From Sulfobacillus acidophilus (GTDB taxonomy: Bacteria > Bacillota > Sulfobacillia > Sulfobacillales > Sulfobacillaceae), in NCBI GenBank assembly GCA_003023745.1, contig PXYV01000032.1, positions 1 to 54,839 on the forward strand: a stretch of DNA of 54,839 nucleotides, written 5' to 3'. The translations under genes and the position numbers were made by a program. Below the pieces are notes generated by a model. It had not been told where the DNA came from and searched no databases. It saw only the letters and a list, made by a program, of their open reading frames with translations. Of this stretch, positions 1 through 8,292 are shown in pieces; within the stretch, counting starts at the first letter, position 1, and each line of letters opens with the position of its first letter.

Positions 1-135
1 GAACGCGATTTTTCCTATCGATTGCCGCGTGACGGGGGTGTTTGTCGCGTGAATTCCCGCAAAACCTGTTATCCACAAGGCCATGGAAATGCACAACGCA
101 AAAAGCTCTATTATCACCGCATAAGACATTGGCAT
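1..135 (-). CDS. Possible partial membrane protein N-terminus (cut by left edge)
   Basis: From an ATG at 135 a minus-strand frame stays open to the window edge (45 codons). It begins MPMSYAVIIELFAL and holds one strongly hydrophobic stretch of about 23 residues, as a signal anchor or first membrane helix would. A GGGGGACGG run lies a few bases upstream as a possible ribosome binding site. A second minus frame, open from a GTG at 262 to the edge, reads as a charged protein in its first half (PHVKSFDENWRVLRAALG) and then turns cysteine- and histidine-rich. It could be an upstream gene overlapping this one, or the only real gene. I do not recognise either product, and the choice of frame is uncertain. 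Confidence 0.2.
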   Translation of the reverse strand, partial: MPMSYAVIIELFALCISMALWITGFAGIHATNTPVTRQSIGKIAF

Positions 136-381
136 GCCGTCCCCCGTGCGTTTCCCCCAAGGCCGCACGCAACACCCGCCAATTCTCGTCGAAGCTCTTG
201 ACGTGCGGTGAAAACGTCGTGGCATCGTCTTGCTCACCACGCTCTAATGCGTCAGCCAGCACTCACGGCAATCGCCTATGGGCACTGACCCCGGAGCACT
301 TTTCATTTCCTCAGCTCGATGGCCATTCAGGTGACAGATATCCCCTGGTTTGCAGTGCACCACTCAGGCCACGCACGTCCT

Positions 382-414
382 AAAGGGGGAGCGCCAGCTC
401 GCGCTCCCCCTTTT
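382..414. terminator. Strong hairpin terminator, probably bidirectional
   Basis: A perfect 10-bp GC-rich stem (385-394 with 401-410, GGGGGAGCGC arm) closes a 6-nt loop. It is followed by TTTT on the plus strand and by TTTA on the minus strand. It sits about 60 nt downstream of the stop codon of the minus-strand binding-protein gene and can end that transcript; it could also stop plus-strand reading. Confidence 0.8.
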
Positions 415-476
415 ACAACGGCTTTATGGTGCCCTGCCTCATCCCGCTTTAAACCGGCAACTTACCCATATGCCCG

Positions 477-2225
477 CTATTTAGACAATGTCCACAGATT
501 GGGGTAATAAAGGTCGGTCACCTCGTTAAAGGTCGACACCGTTCCGTGAATGTTCTTGGCGTGCTCAGGCAGGCCGGTCCCCACATAGCTCGATGCCGTC
601 CACGGCAGCCAGATGACCGGCACTTGTTCAGCCAGATACTTCAGGTAGGCATCCATGGCAGCCCGCGTCTGCGCTGGTGTTCCCACCTGGTTGGTCGTCG
701 CATCGATCAACGCATTCATGGTTGCACTGGAATACCCACCGGAGTTGGCTCCGGCACCGGTGTTGAAGAGTCCGTCCCCCGAGGGATAGAAGTCGGGCTC
801 GTAGGTCCATCCGCCGCCCCACCAAGCCATCGCCCACTTGGTCGGATCTGACTGGCTGGCGGTCGCAATGACATTGGCAAACGGTTCGGCCTGCAGCGTC
901 ACATCGATGCCCTCTTGAGCCCAGTCGGCCTTGATCAACTGCACCACGTCGGTTAACGTGGTGTCTCCCGACATGTAAATCATGTTAAATTTCAGTTGAA
1001 CCTTGCCCTTGGTCATCACCCCATGCTTTTCCTTCCAACCGTGTTTTTCCAACAGCTTCTTGCCGGCGGCTGGGTTGTATGGGAACAACTGCTTATTAAG
1101 AGCGGGATCCCAAAACTGTGTACTGGGCTTGGATGCTAATGCCGTATCTTCGACGACGCCTTGACCGTGGTAAATGTCTTTAATGATGGCCGGCTGATCA
1201 ACGCTCATTTCAAGTGCCTGCCGCACATAAGCCTGAGAAAAGGCCGTCCCGATGCCACCGGGCGCCTTGGGGCTCAGATTCGGCTGCAAATAGTCAAATC
1301 CAAGGATATAGGGGGTCGATAGCACATCGTTTGTCAGGCGCGTTCGGGAATCCCAGAAGGTATCCGGCAGATACCCGACCGTAATGGTGCCCTGCTCCAG
1401 TCCCGTAAATTCGCTGGTCGCGCTTGTCTCGTACTGAAAGATGAGCCGTTTAATGGTGGCTTTGTGCCCGTCAAAGCGCGTGTTGGGCACAAATACCCAC
1501 TCGTCATTAGGCACGTACGACTGAAACTTAAACGCGCCGTCCACCACCTGATAGACCTTGGCATTGGGTGAATTGGCCACTGACTCAATAAACGACAATT
1601 CTTTGTGCATGTTCGTCGGGTACTTGTTCCACACCGCTTCCGGCACCGGGCTAATCTGTCCTAACCCGTTCAAAATAAACCAAGTGGGATTGACAGGCTT
1701 TGTGGTAGTGACCTTGACCACGTACTTGGACGTTGCGACCGCGCTCTTCCAGTCTTGCGGCAACCCGCCGATGCCAGTGAACGCGTAACTCCAGGGCGGC
1801 GTCGGCGACGTTTTGGACGTGGCTAGGAAAATATCCCAAGTGAACACAAAGTCTTTGGCCGTAACCGGGGCGCCGTTGGACCAGTGATACTTGGGGTTCA
1901 AATAGATGGTGTAAACATCACCGGCTTTGTTCACCGTGATTTTTTGAGCCAATGACTGGCTGTAATCCACGGTGTCCTTATTGGTGATGTGCAACAGGGG
2001 CAGATACATTAGCGCCTGGGTCTGAATGTTGGTGTTGCTCTCCGAACTAGCACCCATAACCGGAAAAAACCAACTGGGTGCGCTTTGTGGAGCCTCGGCG
2101 ACAACAACGGTGCCGCTGGCGGCACTCGCCGTCGCGTTACTAACCGGACCCGAAGCACTCGAACTCCACCCAGCCAGAGTGACCATGCTGGTCACGCCTA
2201 CAATGGCTAAGACAGATTTTTTCAT
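477..2225 (-). CDS. ABC transporter substrate-binding protein, family 5 (peptide/oligopeptide type)
   Basis: Extracytoplasmic binding protein of the SBP_bac_5 (DppA/OppA) family, 582 residues, which captures peptides or similar solutes for an ABC permease. The start is the ATG at 2225, preceded by GAAGGGGAAG at good spacing; the upstream in-frame ATG at 2324 lacks a site. The N-terminus is a lysine-led hydrophobic signal sequence ending in LAGW where a lipoprotein would have LAGC. The codon is TGG, so the lipidated cysteine is missing. Family features follow: a VVVAEAPQSAPSWFFP opening, YHWSNGAPVTAKDFVFTWD, and a C-terminal region with PVIWLPW. No permease or ATPase genes lie nearby, so it is an orphan in this window. 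A terminator hairpin follows at 382-414. Family assignment is firm; the substrate is unknown. Confidence 0.9.
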   Translation of the reverse strand: MKKSVLAIVGVTSMVTLAGWSSSASGPVSNATASAASGTVVVAEAPQSAPSWFFPVMGASSESNTNIQTQALMYLPLLHITNKDTVDYSQSLAQKITVNKAGDVYTIYLNPKYHWSNGAPVTAKDFVFTWDIFLATSKTSPTPPWSYAFTGIGGLPQDWKSAVATSKYVVKVTTTKPVNPTWFILNGLGQISPVPEAVWNKYPTNMHKELSFIESVANSPNAKVYQVVDGAFKFQSYVPNDEWVFVPNTRFDGHKATIKRLIFQYETSATSEFTGLEQGTITVGYLPDTFWDSRTRLTNDVLSTPYILGFDYLQPNLSPKAPGGIGTAFSQAYVRQALEMSVDQPAIIKDIYHGQGVVEDTALASKPSTQFWDPALNKQLFPYNPAAGKKLLEKHGWKEKHGVMTKGKVQLKFNMIYMSGDTTLTDVVQLIKADWAQEGIDVTLQAEPFANVIATASQSDPTKWAMAWWGGGWTYEPDFYPSGDGLFNTGAGANSGGYSSATMNALIDATTNQVGTPAQTRAAMDAYLKYLAEQVPVIWLPWTASSYVGTGLPEHAKNIHGTVSTFNEVTDLYYPNLWTLSK

Positions 2226-2584
2226 CAACGCTTCCCCTTCATAATAGAGTAGTGGCCGAGCCCGTCCACGGCCGTGATCTGGTTGGTTGACAAACGCTCG
2301 ACCCGACCTATGGCCACATCTCACTTGAGAAATCCCGCGGGCCTACAGCGCTGACAGGTACGGTTTCTGAACCCCAACGTGGCCTGGCCACCGCCATGCT
2401 ATCGCACCCAGACTGCTTCGAAAATGTGCTAGTCACGAGAAGCTAAGACCACCAAAACCGTTCTTGACCGATCGCTCCCGTACCGGCTGCTCGCCAACGA
2501 TGAATGTTCGACCAATTGGTGTGTCAATCCTGATCTGGAAACGAGTAGCAGTGATGGATAATCGCTTTAACCGGCTTTCAATCT
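2226..2584. other. Intergenic region between binding protein and creatininase gene
   Basis: About 360 bases without a supported gene. It should carry the promoter of the binding-protein gene. A TATTAT hexamer on the minus strand about 15 bases before its ribosome binding site has only a weak matching -35 element, so I do not call a promoter. Short frames here are not protein-like. Confidence 0.4.
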
Positions 2585-3334
2585 TTAAAGGGTGTGGAAT
2601 AGTCGATCCGCCCAGAGATCCTCGAGCAGTTCCGCCATGCGGTCGGTGACGACATCAACTATCCTTTCACCCTTTTCACGCGTGGCCAATCGACCGTCAC
2701 CGGTCGTCGCGTCATAGAGAACCTTTTCATGCAGTCCCGGTCCCTTGACATAAAAGTTCGGCACATACGGATTAAAGGTCGCGTCCTCCATATGCACCCA
2801 GTCCGGCGCCAAAGCCAGCATGACGGCGGTTTCGTCTTCGCCGGCATGCCCCTGACCGCTGGTGATGGTGCGGATTTCTTTGGCATAGTCTAGCCACCAG
2901 CTGATAAGCACGCTCCGGATGCCAGCGTTGCCCATGTTTTCCATGGCCTCGTGCAGCGCGGCATTGTTTCCCCCATGACCATTCATAATCACTAGGTTTT
3001 TGACGCCCCAGCGTCCCACTTCCTTGCCGGTTTCAGCGACAAACTCCCCAAAGACCCGGCTCGGGATAGCGATCGTGCCGGAAAAGTGCGCCAGTTCCCA
3101 ATTGTGGCCATAGGGGATGATGGGCAGCACGATCAACCGATCGGAATACCGTGCCTCCAGCCGTCGGCAAAACTCCAGCGGCGCGATATTGTCCGCACCC
3201 AAGGGGCAGTGCATACCATGCGCCTCCACACTGCCAACCGGCAATATGGCGGTCATCTCACCGTTTTCGACGTTCTCGTGAAAGGACTTCGCGGTGAGTT
3301 GTTCCCAATACACGTCGGCCCCATCCTTTCGCAC
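2585..3334 (-). CDS. Creatininase-family amidohydrolase
   Basis: A 249-residue member of the creatininase/creatinine amidohydrolase family (also the MftE and FAPy-hydrolase fold), metal-dependent enzymes that cleave amide bonds in cyclic or N-linked substrates. Visible family motifs are GSVEAHGMHCPLGAD (about residues 34-48), the GHGGNNAALHEA metal-binding segment (about 119-130) and GHAGEDETAVML (about 161-172), which supplies the active-site Glu and His. The start is a GTG at 3334, with AAAGG about 8 bases upstream. The gene stands alone with a near-consensus promoter at 3362-3390. The exact substrate cannot be read from sequence; creatinine, guanidino compounds or a formamidopyrimidine are possible. 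Confidence 0.88.
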   Translation of the reverse strand: MRKDGADVYWEQLTAKSFHENVENGEMTAILPVGSVEAHGMHCPLGADNIAPLEFCRRLEARYSDRLIVLPIIPYGHNWELAHFSGTIAIPSRVFGEFVAETGKEVGRWGVKNLVIMNGHGGNNAALHEAMENMGNAGIRSVLISWWLDYAKEIRTITSGQGHAGEDETAVMLALAPDWVHMEDATFNPYVPNFYVKGPGLHEKVLYDATTGDGRLATREKGERIVDVVTDRMAELLEDLWADRLFHTL

Positions 3335-3361
3335 TCAGTAACCTTTCTCGTGCTCGCTTTG

Positions 3362-3390
3362 ATAATGCGGAAGGACAAGAACCTTGTCAA
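3362..3390 (-). promoter_or_regulatory. Sigma-A-type promoter of the creatininase gene
   Basis: On the minus strand TTGACA (3385-3390) and CATTAT (3362-3367) are separated by exactly 17 bases, with transcription expected near 3356, about 20 bases before the GTG start at 3334. Confidence 0.65.
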
Positions 3391-3637
3391 GTAGACAAAT
3401 TTAAGAGATTTTTGGCAGCCACAGCGGCAAGTCTAGACGTGTACCCGCGCCCTTGTCATTTGATTCAGACCCATGGCCGACCCGTCGGCGCACCTCTTTG
3501 GCGTCATCCTTCTCACAGTCATCGCGCCGCGGATCGATTTCTTGGAGAATTCATAGTCCTAGCAATTGCACCGTCATACCAGCATATCCGCAACGTGTCG
3601 TGATGGTCCGCGGCAGATAAGCGTAAAGCCAGACCCC

Positions 3638-4204
3638 TTAACGAAAAACATCAGGGCTATGGCGGTATGCCACCTCATCGCGATGACTGCGCGCGTTTGC
3701 GGCCCGTGCCATCACAAACAAGAGATCGGACAGGCGATTGAGATACTGCAGCGTCGGTTCATGAATAGACTCCACCCGCATCAAGGCCACAACCTCACGT
3801 TCGGCCCGGCGCACGACGGTACATGCAACGTGCGAATAGGCGGATCCCAGACTTCCTCCCCTCAGCACAAACTTCTGAATTTTGTCGCTTTCCGCCGCAT
3901 ACCGATCAATCAACGGCTCCAGCAGCGCAGCCGCATCAGTTGGCGTGCGAAACGCATAATTTTGCACGCTGCTCGGAACCGCCAAGTCTGCCCCCACATC
4001 CCAAAGCACTTGCGACACTTCCTGCAGCACGGACACCATGTCAAAGTGGCCTTCCTGCTCCAGATGGGCTACAGCCAGCCCCACGAAAGCGCCGGCTTCG
4101 TCAACCGCGCCATACGCCCGCACCCGCAAATCGTCTTTGTAGCGGCGCTTTCCTCCTATGAGACTCGTCTTTCCTCGGTCTCCGCCACGTGTGTAAATTC
4201 TCAC
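3638..4204 (-). CDS. pduO: PduO-type ATP:cob(I)alamin (corrinoid) adenosyltransferase
   Basis: Transfers the adenosyl group of ATP to Co(I) corrinoids, making the adenosylated intermediate used in late cobalamin synthesis; cytosolic and trimeric in the family. The 188-residue protein shows the family signature from end to end: TRGGDRGKTSLIGG at residues 5-18 (ATP binding), RVRAYGAVDEAGAFVG near 27-42, LRGGSLGSA, RRAEREV, and YLNRLSDLLFVMARAAN near the C-terminus. It is unrelated to the CobA/CobO family that does the same reaction. It is the last gene of the cobalamin operon, and its start overlaps the stop of the cobT/bluB gene by 4 bases (ATGA), so translation is probably coupled. Confidence 0.92.
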   Translation of the reverse strand: MRIYTRGGDRGKTSLIGGKRRYKDDLRVRAYGAVDEAGAFVGLAVAHLEQEGHFDMVSVLQEVSQVLWDVGADLAVPSSVQNYAFRTPTDAAALLEPLIDRYAAESDKIQKFVLRGGSLGSAYSHVACTVVRRAEREVVALMRVESIHEPTLQYLNRLSDLLFVMARAANARSHRDEVAYRHSPDVFR

Positions 4205-5988
4205 TCAGATTCTCCTTTCCCAGGGCTTAGGGGTACGCCCCATCGCTCCTCGTAGACCAGGGAGCGCAAATCCAGGCGTTGCCGCCATCCCACTCTTTCT
4301 AGTACCGGAATCTCCGGAAAATACGCAGTAAATCCGATTGTCAACAGTGCCACCGGGTCGACATGATCCGGGATGCCCAGGACTTGTCGCACATCTTCTT
4401 TCCGATACATGCTGACCCAGCCCATCGCCACCCCCTCCGCCCGCGCCGCCAGCCACATATTCTCGATGGCACAGGCGGTCGACATCACGTCTGTTTCAGG
4501 AATGGTATTACGCCCTAAAACATGGGGACCGCCTCGGGTTGAATCATTTGTCACACACAGTGTGATGGGCGCATCCAGTAACCCTTCTACTTTCAACCGC
4601 AAGTAATAGTCACGCTGGGGATCTGGATAGTGTGCTCCAGCAATGACCCGTTCGCGTTCAACCAGTTCCTGAAGACGCTGCCGCGTCTTCAGATCGCGGA
4701 TGACCAAAAAGTTCCATGGCTGCATGAACCCCACGGAAGGACCTCTGTGCCCCGCGTCCAAAATTCGCGCCAATATGTCGTCGGGGATAGGATCAGGAAG
4801 AAAAGTCCGAATATCTCGCCGCGCCTCAATCACTTTGTACACCGCCTCTTTTTCCGCCGCTGAAAATCCCAGCGCGACCGGCACTTCAGGCCGAGGCTCT
4901 CGGCGTTGATCGCCTTCGTTGGTAGGCCCATGGGGATTGCTTACCCGCGCATCCGAAAAGGTCGCGGTCTCCGCCATCATTTTTAAAGCCTGAGTCAAGA
5001 GCGGCAGGGCTAACAAGGCTCCCGACGCCTCCCCTAAGCGCAAATCCAAATCAAGCAGCGGTGCCAGTTGTAGTGCTTGCAACAAGTGCGCGTGAGCTGG
5101 CTCCGACGAACAGTGGCCTGCGATCAAGTAGGGCCGCACCGCCGGTGCCACACGCACGGCAGCCAAAGCAGCTGTAGCGGTGGTAACGCCATCCAACAAA
5201 ATCGGCATGCGGTGGGCTGCAGCCGCCATTACCGCACCCGTCATGGCTGCGATTTCAAATCCACCCACCTTTTGCAGCACGTCCCAGGCATCGCCGCCGT
5301 CAGGCCGATTGATGGTCAGAGCCGCGTCAACCACTGCGCACTTGCGAGCCAATCTGTCGGCGTCAACTCCCGTGCCCGGCCCGACCACATCTGATGTTGC
5401 CATCCCCAAAAGGCAGGCTGACATGGCAGACGCCGCCGTGGTATTCCCAATGCCCATTTCGCCCAAAATTACCAAGTCATAACCCTGACCGATCGCCTCC
5501 GACACGGTCTGCCAGCCCGCCTCAAGCGCCTCTTCCAATTCGGCGGCTGTCATCGCCGGTCCTCGCACCAGGTTGGCGGTGCCCAGTCCGACTTTGCGCA
5601 CCCGCACGCCAGGATGCCTCACCAAGCGTCGAACGCCCACATCAATGACCCAAAGGTCTGAGCCCGCTCCCCGCGCCAACACGCTGCAGACGGCACTGCC
5701 CATCGCCGCATTGACTACCATTTCTTCCGTTACTTCCTGGTCGTAAGCGGACACCCCTTCTTTGGCCACACCGTGATCGGCGGCGAAAATAAGGGTCAGG
5801 GGCTGGGTAATACGCGGGGCAATCTGTCCTCGGATGCCCGCCACCTGCACCACAAGCGACTCCAGCCGTCCGAGACTGCCACGCGGCTTTGTAAGATCAT
5901 CCAACCGGGCCTGAGCGCGATGCATCGCCGAGCCGTCAAGAGGCGGCACAGCACCCAGACGCGCGCGCCATTGCGCCGAAAGACCCAT
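4201..5988 (-). CDS. cobT-bluB: Fused CobT (NaMN:DMB phosphoribosyltransferase) - BluB (DMB synthase)
   Basis: A single 595-residue frame joins two enzymes of lower-ligand assembly. Residues 1 to about 355 are CobT, which makes alpha-ribazole phosphate from nicotinate mononucleotide and 5,6-dimethylbenzimidazole: TKPRGSLGRLE, AADHGV, GEMGIGNTTAASA and RLGEASGA, whose Glu (about residue 320) matches the catalytic Glu of Salmonella CobT. After a charged linker (about 356-380), residues 381-595 are BluB, the flavin-destroying enzyme that turns reduced FMN into dimethylbenzimidazole. It shows RRDIR (390-394), GFMQPWNF (420-427) and GWVS with the catalytic-region Ser. The start is the ATG at 5988, which overlaps the upstream TGA (TGATG) behind a GGGAGGCGG site; the upstream in-frame ATG at 6051 would need a 64-base overlap. 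Supply and use of the ligand are thus in one chain. Confidence 0.93.
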   Translation of the reverse strand: MGLSAQWRARLGAVPPLDGSAMHRAQARLDDLTKPRGSLGRLESLVVQVAGIRGQIAPRITQPLTLIFAADHGVAKEGVSAYDQEVTEEMVVNAAMGSAVCSVLARGAGSDLWVIDVGVRRLVRHPGVRVRKVGLGTANLVRGPAMTAAELEEALEAGWQTVSEAIGQGYDLVILGEMGIGNTTAASAMSACLLGMATSDVVGPGTGVDADRLARKCAVVDAALTINRPDGGDAWDVLQKVGGFEIAAMTGAVMAAAAHRMPILLDGVTTATAALAAVRVAPAVRPYLIAGHCSSEPAHAHLLQALQLAPLLDLDLRLGEASGALLALPLLTQALKMMAETATFSDARVSNPHGPTNEGDQRREPRPEVPVALGFSAAEKEAVYKVIEARRDIRTFLPDPIPDDILARILDAGHRGPSVGFMQPWNFLVIRDLKTRQRLQELVERERVIAGAHYPDPQRDYYLRLKVEGLLDAPITLCVTNDSTRGGPHVLGRNTIPETDVMSTACAIENMWLAARAEGVAMGWVSMYRKEDVRQVLGIPDHVDPVALLTIGFTAYFPEIPVLERVGWRQRLDLRSLVYEERWGVPLSPGKGESE

Positions 5989-6770
5989 CACACCGCCTCC
6001 CGAATTATCCGCACAAGGTCGTGGAGACGGTCGACTAGGCGAATCCCGCATTCAAGAATCGTCGCATCCATCTCGTAAACCCGTCCGGTTTGTACCGCGG
6101 GAACTGTGTGTGCTTGTGGGCGCGCCAACATCTGCTCCGGTTGGAAGGGCTTGCCGCACCAAGACGCCACAATGATGTCAGGTTGTGCCGCAATCCATTC
6201 CTCGCGTGTAACCGTCCGATCCCGTGCTTGCCGCCCGGCCAGCGATCGTTCCCGAAAGACATCGGTTCCTCCGGCCGCCTCAATCAGGTCGCTGACCCAG
6301 CCGACTCCGGCTATCAACGGATCCATCCATTCCTCAAAATAGACGCGGGGCCGACGGCGAAGAGATTCAGAGGCGACGCGGCGCACCGCCTCGATCTCCG
6401 CGTAAAGATGGTTCACCAATGCAAGAGCCCGCTGTGCCTCCCCGACGATGGCTCCTAACAGCTGCACGTTATTGAACAAATCCTCAAGGCGATGCGGGTT
6501 TAAATGGACAATGGATGCTCCCCGTTCCGCCAGACCCGCGGCCAGCTTTTGTTGAACCATCGAGGTCACGATGACCACGTCCGGCTTTTGGGCTAATATG
6601 CGGGCGACGCTGCCGTGCTGAAAGCCACTCACCTTGGGAATAGTCAGGGCCTCTTGGGGGTAGGTGGTATAGGCCGAAATTCCCACCACCCGGTCCAGTG
6701 CCCCCAATTCCGCTAAAATCCCCGGAATCTCGGCAGCTAAACAGACGATTCGCTCAGGATACCGATCCAT
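5988..6770 (-). CDS. BtuF-like periplasmic-binding-fold protein without signal peptide
   Basis: About 260 residues with the helical-backbone binding fold of BtuF/FhuD-type proteins. It opens with RIVCLAAEIPGILAELGALDRVVGIS, then has QKPDVVIV, and a C-terminal ATILECG-RLVDRLHDLVRII segment. In transporters this fold binds vitamin B12 or siderophores outside the membrane, but here the chain begins directly with the domain and has no signal peptide or lipobox, so it is probably cytosolic. It lies inside the cobalamin operon: its start overlaps cobQ by about 17-26 bases, and its TGA overlaps the next ATG. The start could be 6779 or 6770; GGGGGATGAG is better spaced for 6770. A role in holding or handing over corrinoid intermediates is inference. 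Confidence 0.8.
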   Translation of the reverse strand: MDRYPERIVCLAAEIPGILAELGALDRVVGISAYTTYPQEALTIPKVSGFQHGSVARILAQKPDVVIVTSMVQQKLAAGLAERGASIVHLNPHRLEDLFNNVQLLGAIVGEAQRALALVNHLYAEIEAVRRVASESLRRRPRVYFEEWMDPLIAGVGWVSDLIEAAGGTDVFRERSLAGRQARDRTVTREEWIAAQPDIIVASWCGKPFQPEQMLARPQAHTVPAVQTGRVYEMDATILECGIRLVDRLHDLVRIIREAV

Positions 6771-8292
6771 TGTGCTCATCCCCCAATTTCTTCAAACCCA
6801 CGACGTCATACAAGAGGTCTAGTTGCAGATGGCCCCGCACCGCGGTGGCCAATCGGTCATACGCCTTCTCGCGCAGATCGTCCACGGACAGAGTCGATGG
6901 TTGTAGATCGCGACCTGCCCGCCGACGAACCTGATTAAGCCACAGCTCACGAAAACCTTGGTTATCCAGTACCCCGTGCAAATAGGTTCCAACCACCGCC
7001 ATCTGCCCGATCACAATCCCGTCGGGACGCCCTAGCGCATCGCCCGTGGGGTGAACCGTCGCAAACGGCTTACTATCCCCTATCGGCACCGTCCGCCCCA
7101 TATGGATTTCGTAGCCTTTCACGGGAATAGCCGACCAAGGATCCGTGAGGTGCCCTTGGACCCACTGGGTGCGTTTGGGCGACACCAATGTGGTTTCATG
7201 CGGTGCCCACCCCAGCCCGGGCACCTTCACCCGATGTGATTCCAACTGGTCCGGATCGCGCACCACCATCCCCAACATTTGATATCCTCCACAGATGGCG
7301 AGAATCGGAATCTGCTGAGAGCGGGCATTCTGCAATGCCTCGGCCCATCCCGTCGCATGCAGCCACACCAAGTCTTCCATGGTGTTTTTGGTTCCGGGCA
7401 CGATGATGCCGTCCGCCTGCGCAAGATCTTCGGGCGCTCGAGCAAAAAATGGACCCACGTCCGCTTCCCAAAATAGAGGGTCCACGTCGGTGAAGTTGGC
7501 GATATGCGGCAAGGGCACGATCCCGATACGAATTCCGGCTCTTTGGTCTGGCGCATAACGCGGTGCATCCAGCCCCAACGAATCTTCTTCGTCAATAGCT
7601 AAATCAGGCAAATACGGTATGACTCCAAGCACGGGAATCCCCGTGCGCTCTTCCAGAAATCTCACTCCGTCATCAAATAGCGCCGGATCCCCGCGAAACT
7701 TATTAATGACGAGACCGACCACCCGCGCCCGCTCCGCCGGCTCCAACAATTCCAGAGTGCCGATGACGGAGGCAAACACCCCGCCGCGCTCGATGTCGGC
7801 CACCAAGATCACGGCGGCCTGCGCCATCTCTGCCGCACGCATATTGGCCAAGTCGCGCGCCTTGAGATTCATTTCGACCGGGCTTCCGGCCCCTTCCATC
7901 ACAATCACCGCAAACCGTTCCGTCAAGTAGCGAAAGCTGGCTTGGGCTGCCTGCCACAACGCGTCCTTATCGGAGTGCATGTAGGATGCGGCTGATTGCT
8001 CAGCGTAGACCCGTCCCTGCACAATCACTTGGGACGAGTGTCCATCCGTGGGCTTTAGCAAGATGGGATTCATGTGGACATTCGGCGCAATGCCGGCGGC
8101 TGCGGCTTGAGTCGCCTGCGCCCGACTTATCTCCAACCCGTCGGGAGTGACTGCGGAATTGCGCGACATGTTCTGCACCTTAAATGGCGCCACGTGAAAC
8201 CCGTCCTGGTAAAAAATGCGACACAACGCGGTCGCCAACACACTTTTTCCCACATGAGACGAGGTCCCCATCACCATTACACTCTGAGCCAT
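6754..8292 (-). CDS. cobQ: Cobyric acid synthase CobQ (CbiP)
   Basis: Glutamine-dependent amidation of adenosylcobyrinic acid a,c-diamide at four side chains to give adenosylcobyric acid. The 512-residue protein has the N-terminal dethiobiotin-synthetase-like ATP domain (VMVMGTSSHVGKSVLATALC with its P-loop, PFKVQNMSRNS, MEGAGSPVEMNL, ADIERGGVFAS, GLVINKFRGD). This is followed by a class I glutamine amidotransferase domain with the nucleophile in AICGGYQMLG and the His in THLHG form (VGTYLHGVLDN). The start is the ATG at 8292 behind GGGAGGGGC; it overlaps the end of cobD by 16 bases. Length and motifs are normal for the family. Confidence 0.95.
   Translation of the reverse strand: MAQSVMVMGTSSHVGKSVLATALCRIFYQDGFHVAPFKVQNMSRNSAVTPDGLEISRAQATQAAAAGIAPNVHMNPILLKPTDGHSSQVIVQGRVYAEQSAASYMHSDKDALWQAAQASFRYLTERFAVIVMEGAGSPVEMNLKARDLANMRAAEMAQAAVILVADIERGGVFASVIGTLELLEPAERARVVGLVINKFRGDPALFDDGVRFLEERTGIPVLGVIPYLPDLAIDEEDSLGLDAPRYAPDQRAGIRIGIVPLPHIANFTDVDPLFWEADVGPFFARAPEDLAQADGIIVPGTKNTMEDLVWLHATGWAEALQNARSQQIPILAICGGYQMLGMVVRDPDQLESHRVKVPGLGWAPHETTLVSPKRTQWVQGHLTDPWSAIPVKGYEIHMGRTVPIGDSKPFATVHPTGDALGRPDGIVIGQMAVVGTYLHGVLDNQGFRELWLNQVRRRAGRDLQPSTLSVDDLREKAYDRLATAVRGHLQLDLLYDVVGLKKLGDEHNGSVS

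Noticed and set aside
1..262. Spore-germination GerA-type fragment on the minus strand
   Set aside because: A short stretch (VLRAALGE...FHGLVDN) resembles GerA proteins, but it turns Cys/His-rich and the neighbouring frame is more membrane-protein-like, so the match is probably chance.
42..383. 113-codon plus-strand frame at the left edge
   Set aside because: Composition is rich in Ser, Pro, Arg and Cys with no motif or ribosome binding site, and it runs into the terminator hairpin; minus-strand frames in the same place look more like protein.
3566..4255. 229-codon plus-strand frame
   Set aside because: It lies antisense over the adenosyltransferase gene, whose full family motifs are on the minus strand.
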